A stretch of 64,000 nt of DNA from Orientallactaga sibirica (taxonomy: Eukaryota > Chordata > Mammalia > Rodentia > Dipodidae), in assembly GCA_036365145.1 (NCBI GenBank), contig JAEOAD010000240.1, positions 1,426,001 to 1,490,000 on the forward strand. Reading direction: 5' to 3'. Below are positions 11,293 to 22,938 of the stretch, in pieces. The notes under the pieces were generated by a model. It searched no databases. It worked only from the letters and a program-made list of their open reading frames with translations, and was not told the DNA's origin. Position 1 is the first letter of the stretch, and each line of letters opens with the position of its first letter. The translations under genes and the position numbers were made by a program.

Positions 11293-12737
11293 GAGAGAGA
11301 ACATGTGGCATTTGGCTTTCTGGGCCTGGGTTACCTCACTTAGTATAATCCTTTCCCGATCCATCCATTTCCCTGTAAATTGTATAATCTCATTTTTCTT
11401 TACTGCTGAATAGAACTCCATTGTGTAAATGTACCACATCTTTATTATCCATTCATCTGTTGAGGGACATCTAGGCTGGTTCTATTTCCTAGCTATTGTG
11501 AATAGAGCAGCAATAAACATGGTTGTGTAAGTATCTCTAAGGTAGTGAGAAGAGTCCATTGGATATATGCTGTGGTGGTTTGATTCAGGTGTCCCCCATA
11601 AACTTGGGTGTTCTGAATGCTAGGTTCCCAGATGATGGCAATTTGGGAATTAACAACACCTCCTGGAGGCAGAGTATTGTTGGGGGCGGGCTTATGGGTA
11701 TTATAGCCAGTTTCCCCTTGCCAGTGTTTGGCACACTCTCCTGTTGCTGTAGTCCACCTTATGTTGACCAGAGAGTGATGTCCACCTTCTGCTCATGCCA
11801 TTGTTTTTCCTGCTATCATGGAGCTTCCCCCTCGAGCCTGTAAGCCAAAATAAACCTCTTTTTTCCCACAAGCTGCTCTTAGTCGGGTGATTTCTGCCAG
11901 CAATGCGAACCTGACTGCAACATATTCCTAGGAGTGCTATAGCTGGATCATATGGTAAATCTATTTTTAGCTGTCTCAAGAACCTCCACACTGATTTCCA
12001 CAATGGCTGGACCCGACTATATTTCCACAACAGTGTAGAATGTTTAACCTTTTTCTGAATCCTTGCCAACATTTATTGTCATTTGTTTTCTTGATGGTAG
12101 CCATTCTGACAGGAGTGAGATGGAATCTCAAAGTAGTTTTAATTTGCATTTCCCTGGTGGCCAAGGGTATAGAACATGTTTTTAGATATTTATAGGCCAT
12201 CTATATTTCTTCTTTTGAGAACTCTTTCTTCAGTTCTGTAGCCCATTTTCTAATTGGGTTGTTTGATTTCTTATTATTTAGTTTATTGAGTTATTTGTAT
12301 ATCCTGGATATTAATCCTCTGTCAGATGTATAGCTGGCACAGATTCCCACCCATTCTATAGGTTGCCTCTTTGCTCTATTCCCAATGTCCTTTGCTGTAT
12401 AAAAACTTTGCAATTTCATGTGGTCCCAGTGGTTGATTAGTAGTTTTATTTCCTGAGTAATTGGGGTTATATTCAGAAAGTCATTCCCTATGCCAAAATG
12501 TTGAAGGGTTTCCCCCACGGAGCAGTTTCAGAGTTTCAGGTCTGATATTAAGGTCCCTGATCCACATGGACCTGACTCATGTGCATGGAGAAAGACAAGG
12601 ATCTATTTTCATCCTTCTGCATATAGATATCCAGTTTTCCACCACCACTTGTTGAAGAGGCTGTCTCTTTTGCAATGAATTTTTTTTTGGTGTTTTTGAG
12701 GAGCAGTATCTTTTTCTGTACCCTTGTTATGTTCATG
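11293..12737 (-). pseudogene. L1 ORF2 C-terminal remnant
   Basis: Broken coding sequence of the L1 ORF2 protein, the endonuclease/reverse transcriptase that copies L1 RNA. Only the part downstream of the RT domain is represented, read on the minus strand. Visible peptides include [17 protein letters not shown] and the MGETLQHFGIGNDFLN type segment also present in the plus-strand copy. It carries stops, frameshifts and the LTR insertion; the endonuclease and RT domains are absent. Confidence 0.8.
11571..11922 (+). mobile_element. MaLR (ORR1-like) solo LTR nested in L1
   Basis: A 352-bp LTR, TG...CA, closely related to 5226-5575. The flanking 5-mers are TATGC (11566-11570) and TATTC (11923-11927). 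Comparison with the L1 copy at 46255-46280 (opposite strand) gives the empty site as ...ggataTATGCctaggag, so TATGC is the duplicated target and TATTC carries one later change. It has 'gccaaaataaacctc' near its end, the usual LTR polyadenylation signal. Confidence 0.93.
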
Positions 12738-13330
12738 GCCTCATTCCTGTCATGAAAGGCAGATTAATAAGAGGAAGGTGTGTGTGTGTGTGGGGGGGTG
12801 ATTGGTGATCTTGCTTCTTCTATTTTCTTCAGTGCCAAGATGTCATACTTATAGGTATTATGTCCCAAACCCCATGAGTACTATGAATTTAAGGGGCTAA
12901 GAAATCCCTTGTGACTCTTGCCACATTATCTAAAGTCCTTCTGTAGGCATTGTGCAGGTATGCCTTAGAGTTCATGTGGCCTTCTGGGCCTCCTTTTGTA
13001 GCTCGGGGCAAAGAACCACAAGATAATGCACTAGACCCTAGTAACTACACAGTAAAGGCCTGTGAGCTCCCCAGGCCCATCCTATGATCCTGCTGGGGAC
13101 TGAAGTCTCATCAGGTAATTTCCCTTTACCAAATACAGAAAGTCCTAAGGCATCACTATTCATACCCTAATGACAAGAATGAGCCCGATAAAGAAAAATA
13201 GCATCATTTTAAGAAAACAGTATGTCAGAGCCACTGGGCAGGGTGGTGGTGGTGGTGGAAATAACTCCAGTAAGTTCATACTTATAAAAGACAGATTAAC
13301 AAGAGAGAATCATAGGTTCATTGACAGATC

Positions 13331-13361
<31 letters not shown>

Positions 13362-14400
13362 CTCTCATATATATGACAGATAATGAAGCCAAAAAGAGAC
13401 CTTGCCCACCTGGTAAGGGTCTATTTGTAGTCTTATTATTGCAGACTTTACCTTTAAAGTCTCAGGTGAGCATGAGAGAGAGCCATTTGATCTGTGATAG
13501 GGGTTGGCTGTCTATTAGGGGCCAGGAGAGCTGATTGGATAGACTGAATCAGATGCTGAAGCAGGCAGGCACAGTGTTCCCACTTTGAGCCCTCTCTCCT
13601 TACTGGCTACCTAATTTCCTCTCACTGACCTCTCTCTTGTGAAGAAACTCTTAACTGCTGTTAGAGGAAAGGGTATGATGACTGGCTCTTTAACTATTTC
13701 CAGCTGAATAGGGTCATAAGATTATGACAGTCTCTCCACATTGGGGTAGGCTATCTAAAGGCCCAAGAGAAAAACATGTGAGTCAGTCAGACATCCCATC
13801 ACCATCTCTATGCAGATTTTTTGACCTGCTATAAATAGGATTGTAAATATTAGTGACATAATATTGGAAACTATCTCAGAGACTGGGAAATTCAGCATTG
13901 TGAGGTAGGGATGATTGGTAGTCCTGTTAGAAGTGGCAAGTTATCAGCTCTTAATGGGTGATCAAAGGGACTGTATAGATGGAGTTAGATTGTTGTATGA
14001 TATCTGAGTATGAGCTGTCTGTAAATGAGCAGAGATAAGGTTAAAACAGCAATTGAGAATATAAGGTCTAAGAATCAGCAGAATAACAGAAGATTATAAT
14101 AGTTATAATCTTTTCCTATGATAAAAAAAACAGAAATCCACTCCCAGAACTGTTCACCAAATGGCATAGTAGTGTCTGACATGGTCTAATCTGTTCCTGT
14201 AGCAGATGAAATGTGAGCTGAGTTTTCAGGAATATATACACAACATTCAACTCTAACCCTAACCCTGCACTTCTGTGAGGATATCCAAAGCCATGTGGTT
14301 TTGTATAATTGCCTTTCTTGTCATTTGAACCTCAAAATTAAGATGTCATATTCCTTCAACTATGTCATTTAAAGCCTTTTGGGTAAGTTTAGTAAGAGTC
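12738..14400. other. Unrecognised sequence with simple repeats
   Basis: No gene was recognised. It holds a (TG)n/G run at 12776-12798, (GGT)n near 13246-13258 and (AT)n at 13329-13356. Parts resemble an old, unidentified retroelement, but I cannot name it. Confidence 0.4.
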
Positions 14401-14767
14401 TGTGTAGCAGATAGCTTTAGGTTCCCTGAGATGAACTTCCAGACAAGGCACAGTTATGGAGGAAGGGATTTATTATAGTTTACAGATCCAGGGAAAGTTC
14501 CATAATGGCAGAAGAAGCTGGCCTGCTTTCACAGGACCAGGCAGAGAGAGGGAAAGCCCAAAGCCCAAAGCCAAAAGCCACACAGCACAGCACACCTCAG
14601 GAACTCTGGTTAGGCACACTTCGCATATCTTTAGATTGGAATCTCAAACCACCACCACACCTTAAGATCCACCCAGTGACACTGCCTCCAGCCAGATGGC
14701 TGCAGATCCAAACTACAGTCTAATAAAACACTGAATATATTGGGGGCCATCTATTCAAACTACCACA
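14401..14767 (-). mobile_element. MaLR-like solo LTR, minus strand
   Basis: On the minus strand it starts TGTGGTAGTTTGAATAGATG and ends CTGCTACACA, with an AATAAA signal about 70 bp before the end: the MaLR plan. The flanking 5-mers GAGTC and GTCTC match at only 3 of 5, so the target duplication is decayed or the ends are a base or two off. It is diverged from the other two MaLR LTRs. Confidence 0.72.
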
Positions 14768-15149
14768 GTCTCTATGTGCCAGATGACATTGTCTAAGCCA
14801 ATAGATGGAATAGAAATGGAGAGGAGACTTCTGGTCCATCAGTGCTTTGAAACAGGTAAACAGCCTGGGCACTCTTAAAGTTTTTTAGTTGTTGTCCTTG
14901 TATCTAAGTAGATCCCAGAGTGCACTGTTCAATCCATCCTGGGAGTAACCAAGGCCAAAGGTTAGTCCTAGAGTCACTGGGTGTCATTAGTGGCTGCCCA
15001 GCATACATTTGGCCTCATGGTCCATTCATTCAGTAGCAAGCCATTCTGATGGTTGGAGGGTAATGATGTTTTGGTATAAGTCTCAAGGGACCCATCCTAG
15101 GTAACAAAAATTACTAGGATATTTTGAATGACTATGGTTTCTTTGCTTC
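14768..15149. other. Unrecognised sequence
   Basis: Nothing recognised. It lies between an LTR and an L1 fragment. Confidence 0.4.
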
Positions 15150-15344
15150 CAGCATAGATAAAGCTACTGATTTTTAAGTGTTGATTTTATATCCTGCCAC
15201 TTAGCTGATGGAATTTATCAGCTCTAGAAGATTTTTGGTGGTGTCTTTCAAGTCCCTTAAGTACAGAATCATATTATCTGCAAATATTAAGTCCAGTTCA
15301 TGCCTTCTTTTCCAATTTGAATCCCTTTTGTTTCTTTCTCTTTT
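15150..15344 (-). mobile_element. Older L1 ORF2 (RT region) fragment
   Basis: Landmarks 'gctactgatttttaagtg', 'cctgccacttagctga' and 'tccaatttgaatccctttt' match the ORF2 region also seen at 34190-34390 on the minus strand. It is interrupted by the 3' end of another L1 at about 15345. Confidence 0.75.
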
Positions 15345-16832
15345 AATTTTTTAATGTTTATTACTTTTATTATTATTGTTAACAAAATGTTTCATATGGA
15401 TACATCATGTATTGGTACCCTTTTTCCTTCATCTCTGCCCCCATTCTATGGGGATGGTCCTCAGTGGGGTTGCAGGTATTCCCCATGGGGTTGTTGTTTA
15501 TGTGTTGCACAAGCAGTAGTTAGTTATTTTTTGGGGGGTGGGGAATGCCTCTGGGCATGATGTCTCAACCTATGGCTCTTACAATCTTTTTGCCCCCTCT
15601 TCCATAAAGTTCCCTGAGCCATAGTGGGTGAATTTTAAGTCTACTTCAGTGATGATCTCTTTAGAGCCTCTGGATCTCTGCTTTGGTAGGTGTTGAATAT
15701 CCTCAGGGTCTGTCTTCTGCACCCTGGTGCTGATTATCAGGAACAGCATGGAAGCAGCCCTCTTGCTCCTCTCCCCAATTCCTCTGTGGATTTAGCTGTG
15801 GCTTGGCTGAAGTGTGAGGTGTTTATCTCCTCCAGTCTCACTACCTTCTAATAAAGAAAAACAGATTCTCCAATGGAGAGTGAAGTCAGTGTAGTTTAAA
15901 TGGGATAAGCATTATAAATTTAGGGAGAATTTGATGTATTTTACCCCTCTTTTAGCCAAAGACGAGTGAGAGCTTGACACTGGAGAACATAATCTTTGTT
16001 TCCATAGGATTCTAATCTGGTTCCCAATTCCAGATATGGGTTCCTTTACACTGAGTAGATCTCAATCAGAAAGGTATTGTTTACCCACTGGGGCTGTGTA
16101 CCACTGTTGCACTGGTATGTACGTCATGTCAGAGTGTAATGCTTCTGAGTCCTCTGGTTGCTCAGACCACTGTTGGCCATTTTACCCCAGTAGCTCCTGT
16201 AGCGCTTTCCAGTACTAGACAGGCTAATGCTCTGGTCTGGGGACTGCCTTTTTCTGAATTCCAGCCAAATCTCTCCACACTCTGTGTCAGCAGCACATGG
16301 TATCTTTAGCAATAGGGTCTTAGCTTTTGCCTCAGGCAGGTAATCAAGTGCTTTGACAGAAAGCTGTCTTGATTTGCGGACCTCCTGGGTCTCTCCAATC
16401 AATAGCTCAATGTGGGTAACAACCAATCTCTGATAGTGGGAGTTATAGGTCAGAGACAGAAAAAAAATTTTTTTCTTTTAAGTTTAGGCTTCATCCCACT
16501 CTCTCTAGAGCCCTATTTTTTAGGTGCTCCATTCTTACTCTTTTTGAGGGTTATATCTTTTAGGCTATACCAAGGATAAAGGTTTCTATGGTATCAGCTC
16601 ATTTTGGATTTAATTTTGTGTTTGTTTTTCCCTTTTCCCCCCTTCCACTCCCCCAAACCCTTCCATCCCTATTTTCTGGGCCTCGAGTTGCCTATCAGAT
16701 GTGACAGCACCTCAAGCAGGTCCAGGTTAGGAACTGCAGATAGGTGACAGCATGCTGTGGTGTTTGTCTTTTTGTGACTGTGAGTTCACTGAGTATGGTC
16801 TGTTCCAAGTCTGTCTTTTTTGTTTTCAAGAA
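15345..16832 (-). mobile_element. L1 3'-UTR of a second subfamily (element D)
   Basis: About 1.5 kb of 3' UTR plus a few codons of the ORF2 C-terminus near 16760-16820. It shares the 'catatggatacatcatgt' start, the 'gcaatgcctctgggcat'-like block and the CT-rich tract near 16625-16665 with the copies at 18071 and 50017. It differs from the E1/E2/K subfamily. Confidence 0.85.
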
Positions 16833-17057
16833 TTTTAAAAAAAATTATTTATTTCTTTATTTGAGAAAGAGAAAGAGGGAGAGAGAGAGGGAGGGAGAGA
16901 GAGAGAATGAGCACACCAGGGCTTCCAGCCACTGCAAACCAACTCCAGATGTATATGCCCCCTTGTGCATCTGGCTTATGTGGGTCCTGGAGAATTGAAC
17001 TGGGATCTTTGGCTTTTTAGGCAAATGCCTTAACTGCTAAGCCATCTCTCCAGTCCC
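16833..17057 (-). mobile_element. B2-like SINE
   Basis: Minus-strand copy with a (GA)n tail at about 16870-16905 and the head ending 'gccatctctccagtccc'. It sits at the truncated 5' edge of L1 element D. Confidence 0.92.
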
Positions 17058-17694
17058 TATAGTTTTTTTTTTTAATTAGGGCCTGAGGCTCATTTCATCC
17101 CACACTCACCCTGTTCACAGACATCTAGCACAGAGACACACAATCCCCCCAATTCCTTTCTGCTTGTGGACAGAGCTAAAGTGTTTAGTATGTGCCTACA
17201 GTGGTCCATATGCTCTCAGGAAAACTATGTCTAAGCATTCCAACTTACATGTGGTCCCGGGGCCCAAACCATACAACATGAAGTGATGGGTAAACATGGG
17301 TTCTAGTGGTGCTATCATTTTGCATTTCAATTATAATTTCATGGAACTACCTGAAGAATTTGGGGCAGGTTAGGGAATAAGCCCTACTGCAACAGGGCTT
17401 GACAGTCAGCAACCAATGCAGTGCAGCTGCGGGAAGCCAGATTTCCTTGAACCTGGAGGGTGTCCACCACAGAGCAGGAGGGGCCATCTGTGAAGTGGGG
17501 AACTCCATGCCCTCAGCTTAGGGGTGGAGAGTCTCTGAAAGGAATTTCTGCTTCTGAAGGTGAGTTAGCCTAATGGACTAATAAGTCCTTCACCAAAGGA
17601 CAACACTTCCTGTGACCACCAGCAAAAACCAGGGCCAAACCTCGAGCTGATGGCTGGGTACAGGGAGCATGGAGACCAAAATAAAACTCCTCTG
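17058..17694. other. Unrecognised, fairly GC-balanced sequence
   Basis: No repeat or gene recognised; no convincing splice-flanked frame. Confidence 0.4.
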
Positions 17695-17846
17695 GGGGCT
17701 AGAGAGATGGCTCAGCAGTTAAAGGTACTTGCTTGCAAAGCCGGAGGGCCTGGTTTAATTCCCCAGCACCCACATAAAGCCAAATGCGCAATGTGATGTA
17801 TGCATCTGGAGCTCATTTACATAAAATACACTTAAAAAATCATTAC
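17695..17846 (+). mobile_element. B2-like SINE, truncated 3' body
   Basis: Plus-strand head 'ggggctagagagatggctca' with A-box-like and B-box-like segments, then an early switch to an A-rich end. Confidence 0.88.
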
Positions 17847-17848
17847 CT

Positions 17849-18010
17849 GAGCTGGACAGATGGCTTAGCGGTTAAGGCACTTGCATGCAAAGCCAAAAGA
17901 CCCAGGTTTGATTCCCCAGTACCCACATAAGCCAGATGCAGAAGGTGGTACAGACATCCAGAGTTTGTTTGCAGTGGCTGGAGGCTCTGGCACACCCATT
18001 AAAAAAAAAT
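17849..18010 (+). mobile_element. B2-like SINE with intact pol III boxes
   Basis: Plus-strand copy immediately after the previous one. An A-box-like 'tggcttagcgg' and B-box-like 'ggtttgattcc' are well preserved, as expected of a tRNA-derived RNA polymerase III promoter. The CT tail is replaced by a short A run. Confidence 0.92.
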
Positions 18011-18070
18011 TATTACCCTTAGCCTGTATGACATCCTGACTCAGAAATTTTGGCAGTTTCTGCTCACAAC

Positions 18071-19174
18071 CCTATTTTTTAAAATTAATTATGTATATAG
18101 TGTTTATACAGCCATGATGGTACCATTATTAGCCTTCTCCCTGTCCTACCCCCATGAGGATTGAGGGTCTTGCATTTTGGGGGTAGCCATCAGTTATGGG
18201 GGAGAGGCAATGTCTCTGCATAATGATCCAACTTATGGCTCTAACAATCTTTCCACACTCTCTTCCGCAAATTTCCCTGAGCCATGTTGGGTTCATTTTA
18301 GGTCTACTTCAGTGATGAGGTTTTGTGAGTTTCTCTGTCTCTGGATATCTGATTTGGTAGGAGTTGAGTGTTCTCTGTGTCTATCTCCTTCACCCTTGTG
18401 CTGATACCAGGTTCACCGAGAAAGCAGCACTCTTGCTTATTTCCCCAGTAACTCTATGGCTTCAGCTGGTGCCCTGGAAACATGCAGTAGGCTGATTCTC
18501 TCCTCAGGTTCTGCGTCCATTTGAAAAAGAGAAGCAAATTCTCCAATGGAGAGTGAGGGCAGTGCATGAGACATGGATAACCATTATTATTTTAGAGAGA
18601 ATTTAATAGATTTAGGCCCTCTTGTATACCACTATTGGTGGGACCATGATATTGGAGAGCAGGCTTATTTTTGGATATGGTTCTGACTTGTTTCTCCATT
18701 CCAGATATTGGGTTCCATTCCACTGAGTGGATCTGTTAGCCAAATCAAGAGCACTTGGTAACCCACTATGGCTGTGTGCCACTATTGCCCTTGTGTGAGC
18801 ATCATGTCAGGTTTATTGCTGCTGAGTAGCTTAGACCATAAATTGCTTAGACAGATGTTGGTCACTTTCCCCATTTGTTCATGTAACACCTTCTGGTGCT
18901 GGACAAGCTGACTGTCTGGGGTTTGACTCTCTTCCAGATTCCAGCCAGGTCTCTCCATGGTCCGTCTGAACAGCATATGGTGTCTGCAGCAGGAGGGTCT
19001 TACCATTAACCTTTGGTTGGTCAACAAGTACTCTGACAGAAATCTGTCTTTTTTTGGGAAACCTTATAGGTCTCTCTGATTAACAGCTCATTGTGGATGT
19101 TAACCACATGCTGGCACTGGGAGTTACAGGACAGTGCCAAGGGAAAAGAAGGAACAAATATATAGGTAATGTGA

Positions 19175-19225
<51 letters not shown>

Positions 19226-20846
19226 AAGAAGAGGGAGTGTGCGAGAGAAAAATGGGAGAAGATTAAGGTTAGTCTTCATCCTACCCTCTCCAGGCCCCTG
19301 TGATTCAGTTTTTGTCTCTAAGCACCTAATGAAAGTTAGACCTTTAGTATGTCTTTCAGGATATAGGATTTTATGGTACCATTTCCATTTGGGTCTAGTT
19401 TTTTTGTCCCCCCTCCACCTTTACCCTCCCCTCCTGCCCCACCATCCCTATTGTCAAGTCCTAGAGATGTGTATTAGGTGTGTCAGCATCTCGGGAAAAT
19501 GCACATTAGGAGCCACAGATAAGTGAGACCATGTGATGCTTATCTTTCTGTGATTGGGTGAGTTTTTTGAGAATGATTTGTTCCAAGTTTGACCATTTTT
19601 CTTCAAATTGCATTGTGTTATTTTCCCTTAGTGCTGTGTAGAATTCCATTGTGTAGATATACCACATCTTAGTTATCCATTTGTCTAATGATGGACATCT
19701 GGGTTGATTCCAGTACTTAGGTGTTATGAATTGAGTAGCTATAAACATGGTTGAGCAAATCTCTCTGAACTGAGGCTTGGAGCTTTTGGATAAAGGCCCA
19801 GTAAGGGGATAACTGGGTCTGCTGGTACCTCTATAGTCATAGTTTTTAGGAGTCTCCATATTGCTTCCCATAGTGGTCGTACCAGCTTACATTCCCACCA
19901 ACAGTGAATGAGGGTTCCTATTTCTCCATAACCTTGTCAGCACTTGTTGACATTAGATTTTTTATTGTTAGCCGTCCTTACTGGGATAAAGTAGAATCTC
20001 CTAGTTGTTTTAATTTGCATTTCCCTGATGATTTGGGACGTTGAAAATTTTCTTAAGTGTGTGTTTGCCATTTGTATTTCTTCCTCTGAGACCTCCCTGT
20101 GCAGCTCTCTGCCCCATTTTGTGAGTGGGTTGTTTGACTTTTTATTGTTTAGGTTTTTGAGTTTGTAGATTTTAGAAATTAGGCCTCTGTCCAATGTGTA
20201 TCTAGCAAAAATTATCTCCCATTCTGTGGGCAATCTATTGCTCTGCTTATTGTATGTTTGTCTGTGAAAAAGCTTTTCAGCTTCCTGAGATCCCAATGGT
20301 TGAGTGATTGTTTAATTTCCTGAGCTACTGGGGTTTTGTTCAGGAAGTCTTCTCCCACTCCTATACCATGGAAATTTCCTCCTACTTTTTCTTCCAGTAG
20401 TAGCAGAGTATCATGTCTTATATTGAGGTCTTTGATCCATCTGGACTTGATTTTTGTGCATGGAGAGATGTGTGGATCAAGTTTCATTTTCCTGCATATG
20501 GTTGTCCAGTTTGTCCAGCACCACTTGTTGATGAAGCTGCCTTTTTTCCAGTCTACATTGTTAGGGCCTTTGTCAAATATCAAGTAGCTGTAGTTACTTG
20601 ACCCAAAGTCCGGGTCCTCAATTCTGTTCAATTGGTCTATATTCCTGTTTTTATGCCTGTACCATGTTGTTTTTATTACTGTGGCTTTGTAGTATAGCTT
20701 TTGATCAGGTATGGTGATGCCTCCAGAGGTGTTTCTATTGTTGAGGATATACTTGGATATCTGAGGCCTTCTGCCATTCCATATGAATTTTGAGAACAGT
20801 TTTTCTATCTCTGTGAAGAAAGAGATTTTTGTTGAATTTTTATTGG

Positions 20847-20888
<42 letters not shown>

Positions 20889-22938
20889 CATATATTGCTT
20901 TTGGTAAGATTGCCATTTTCTCAATGTTAATTCTGCCTATCCAGGTGCATGGAGGTCTTTCCATTTTATCAAGTCCTCCTCAATTTCTTTCTTGAGTGTT
21001 TTTATGTTTTCATTGTAAAGGTCTTTCACCTCCTTAGTTAATATTATTCCAAAGTATTTTTTATTGATGCTATTGAAAATGGAACAATGTCACTTATTTC
21101 TTTCTCTGTATCTTTGTCTTTTGCATATAGAAAGGCTAGTGATTTTTGTGCATTGATTTAGAATCCCGCTATTTTACTGAAGGACTTAATCACTTTTAAG
21201 AGTTTTGAGATGGAGGTTCTTGGGTCACATGTCATCTACAAATAAGGCTAACTTAACTTCTTCCTTTCCAATTTGTATCCCTTTGATTTCTTTCTCCTGA
21301 CTTATTGCTTTGAGCTAGTACTTCCAGTACTATGTTGAAGAGCAGAGGTGAGAGTGCATACCCTATCTTGTTCATGATCTCAATGGGAATTACTTCAGTC
21401 TCTACCCATTAAGTATTATTTGGGCCTTAGGATTTTTATATATAGCCTTTATTATGTTGAGTTATAGACTGTCCATGACTATTCTCTCCAATGTTTTGAT
21501 CATGAAGTCATGTTGTATTTTGCCAAAGGCCTTTTCTGCATCTATTGAAATAGTCATGTGGTTTTTGTGTTTAAGCTTATTTATGTGGTTTATTACATTG
21601 ACAGATTTCCATCTGTTGAACCATACCTGCATTCCTGGGATGAAGCCTACTTGATCCAGGTGGATAATGCTTTTGATGTGCTGTTGAATTCAGTTTGTGA
21701 GGATTTTGTTCAGGATCTTTGCATCTAAGTTCCTCAGTGAAATAGGCCTGGAGTTTTCTTTTCTTGTGGCATCTCTGCCTGGTTGGGGTTAGGGAGATAT
21801 TAGCTTCATAGAGGGAGTTGGGGAGCTTTCCCTGTTCTCTGATTGTGTGGTACAATTTGAGAAAAATTTGTTTTAGTTTTACCATGAAGGTTTGATAGAA
21901 TTCAGCTGAGAAGCCATCTGCTCCTGGACACTTCTTTTTAGGGAGGTTTTTGATCACCCTTTCAATCTCGATGGGTGTGATAGGTTTGTTTAGGAGATTA
22001 ATCTGCTCTGGGTTTAGCTTTGGTAGGTGGTATGTGTCCAGGAATTCATTCATTTCCTCCAAATGATCCAGTTTTGTGGAGACTTTTGAAGTAAGTCCTG
22101 TTGATTCTCCCAATTTCATTTATGTCTGTTGTGATCTCTCCTTCTTCACTTCTAATTTTTTAAATTTGAAGCATCTCCTTTTCTTTCTTTCTTTTTTTTT
22201 TTTTTTTGCTTGATCACATTGGCCAGGGGTTTATCAATCTTGTTTATTTTTTCCAAGAATCAGTTCTTTGTTTCATCAATTTTCTTAATTGTTTTCTTAG
22301 TTTCCAATTCATTAATTTCTGGTCTGATCATAATTATTTCTTTCTGTCTGGAGCTTTTTGGGTTAGATACTTCTTGTTTTTCCAATGACTTTAGGTGGAT
22401 GGCTAGGTTATTGATTTGAGATTTCTCTGTCTTTTTTATGAAAGCATTTAGAGCAATGAATTTTCCCCTGAGAACCACCACCATTGTGTCCCATAAGTTT
22501 TGGTACATTGTATTCTCATTGTCATTCATTTCTAGAAATTTTGCAATTTCATTTTTTATTTCTTCAACTACCCATTTATTGTTTAAGAGTGTGCTGTTCA
22601 ATTTTCAGGAGCTGGTTGGGTTCCTTGCACATCTTTTGTTGCTAATTTCTAGCAATATAGCATTGTGATCTGATATTATACAGGAAATTATGTCGATCCT
22701 CCTAAATATATGGAGGCAGGCTTTATAACATAGTATATGATCTGTTTTAGAGAAGATTCTATGGGCTGCTGAGAAGAATGTGTACTCTGTGGTTTTTGGG
22801 TAAAATGTTCTATAGATGTCCGTTAGGTCTAATTGATCTATGGTGTTGGTGACATCTCTTACTTCCCTGTTAATTTTCTGTTTGGATAATCTATGTATTG
22901 CCGATATTGGAGAATTGAAGTCCCTAACTATGATAGTC
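18071..22938 (-). mobile_element. L1 segment A (3' UTR plus most of ORF2)
   Basis: Minus strand. The 3' UTR spans about 18071-19505, including a (GA)n at 19176-19222. ORF2 continues to 22938, where it stops inside the endonuclease domain. The part from about 20400 to 22938 is nearly identical to 24283-26768. The left part is about a tenth diverged from the equivalent part of segment B, showing they came from different L1 copies. Confidence 0.9.
19506..22938 (-). pseudogene. L1 ORF2 remnant, segment A
   Basis: Frameshifted coding remnant of the L1 endonuclease/reverse transcriptase. The C-terminus (MVSLICGS, then stop) lies at 19506. The RT start region is legible at 21900-22119 (HLPKLNPEQINLLNKPI, then a GADGFSAEFYQTF motif). 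The endonuclease is cut at its middle, just after a DFNSPIS-like motif near 22900. An (AT)n of about 37 bp at 20850-20886 lies within the coding region, with the C-terminal part on its left. It is not functional. Confidence 0.85.

Larger units (their letters stand above)
9949..12737 (-). mobile_element. 5'-truncated L1 (element E2), interrupted by an LTR
   Basis: The 3' UTR occupies about 9949-11290 and the ORF2 C-terminal part continues to about 12737 on the minus strand. It parallels the plus-strand element at 41842-47884. A MaLR LTR splits ORF2 at 11571-11922; removing it and one copy of its target duplication restores L1 continuity. ORF2 has several stops and frameshifts and cannot be active. 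Confidence 0.88.

Noticed and set aside
14250..14268. Telomere-like ctaaccctaaccct
   Set aside because: Only about two units; too short to mean an interstitial telomeric block.
17849..17930. A functional tRNA gene
   Set aside because: The A and B boxes belong to a tRNA-derived SINE. There is no cloverleaf with a plausible anticodon arm, and the same sequence is dispersed throughout the window.
20212..20964. A 250-codon minus-strand open frame, the longest in the window
   Set aside because: It is L1 ORF2 sequence entered through an (AT)n microsatellite, which supplies the run of Tyr and Ile codons.
21577..22119. A 180-codon open frame and other long frames between 18 and 28 kb
   Set aside because: They are pieces of L1 ORF2 with frameshifts; no host gene is needed to explain them.
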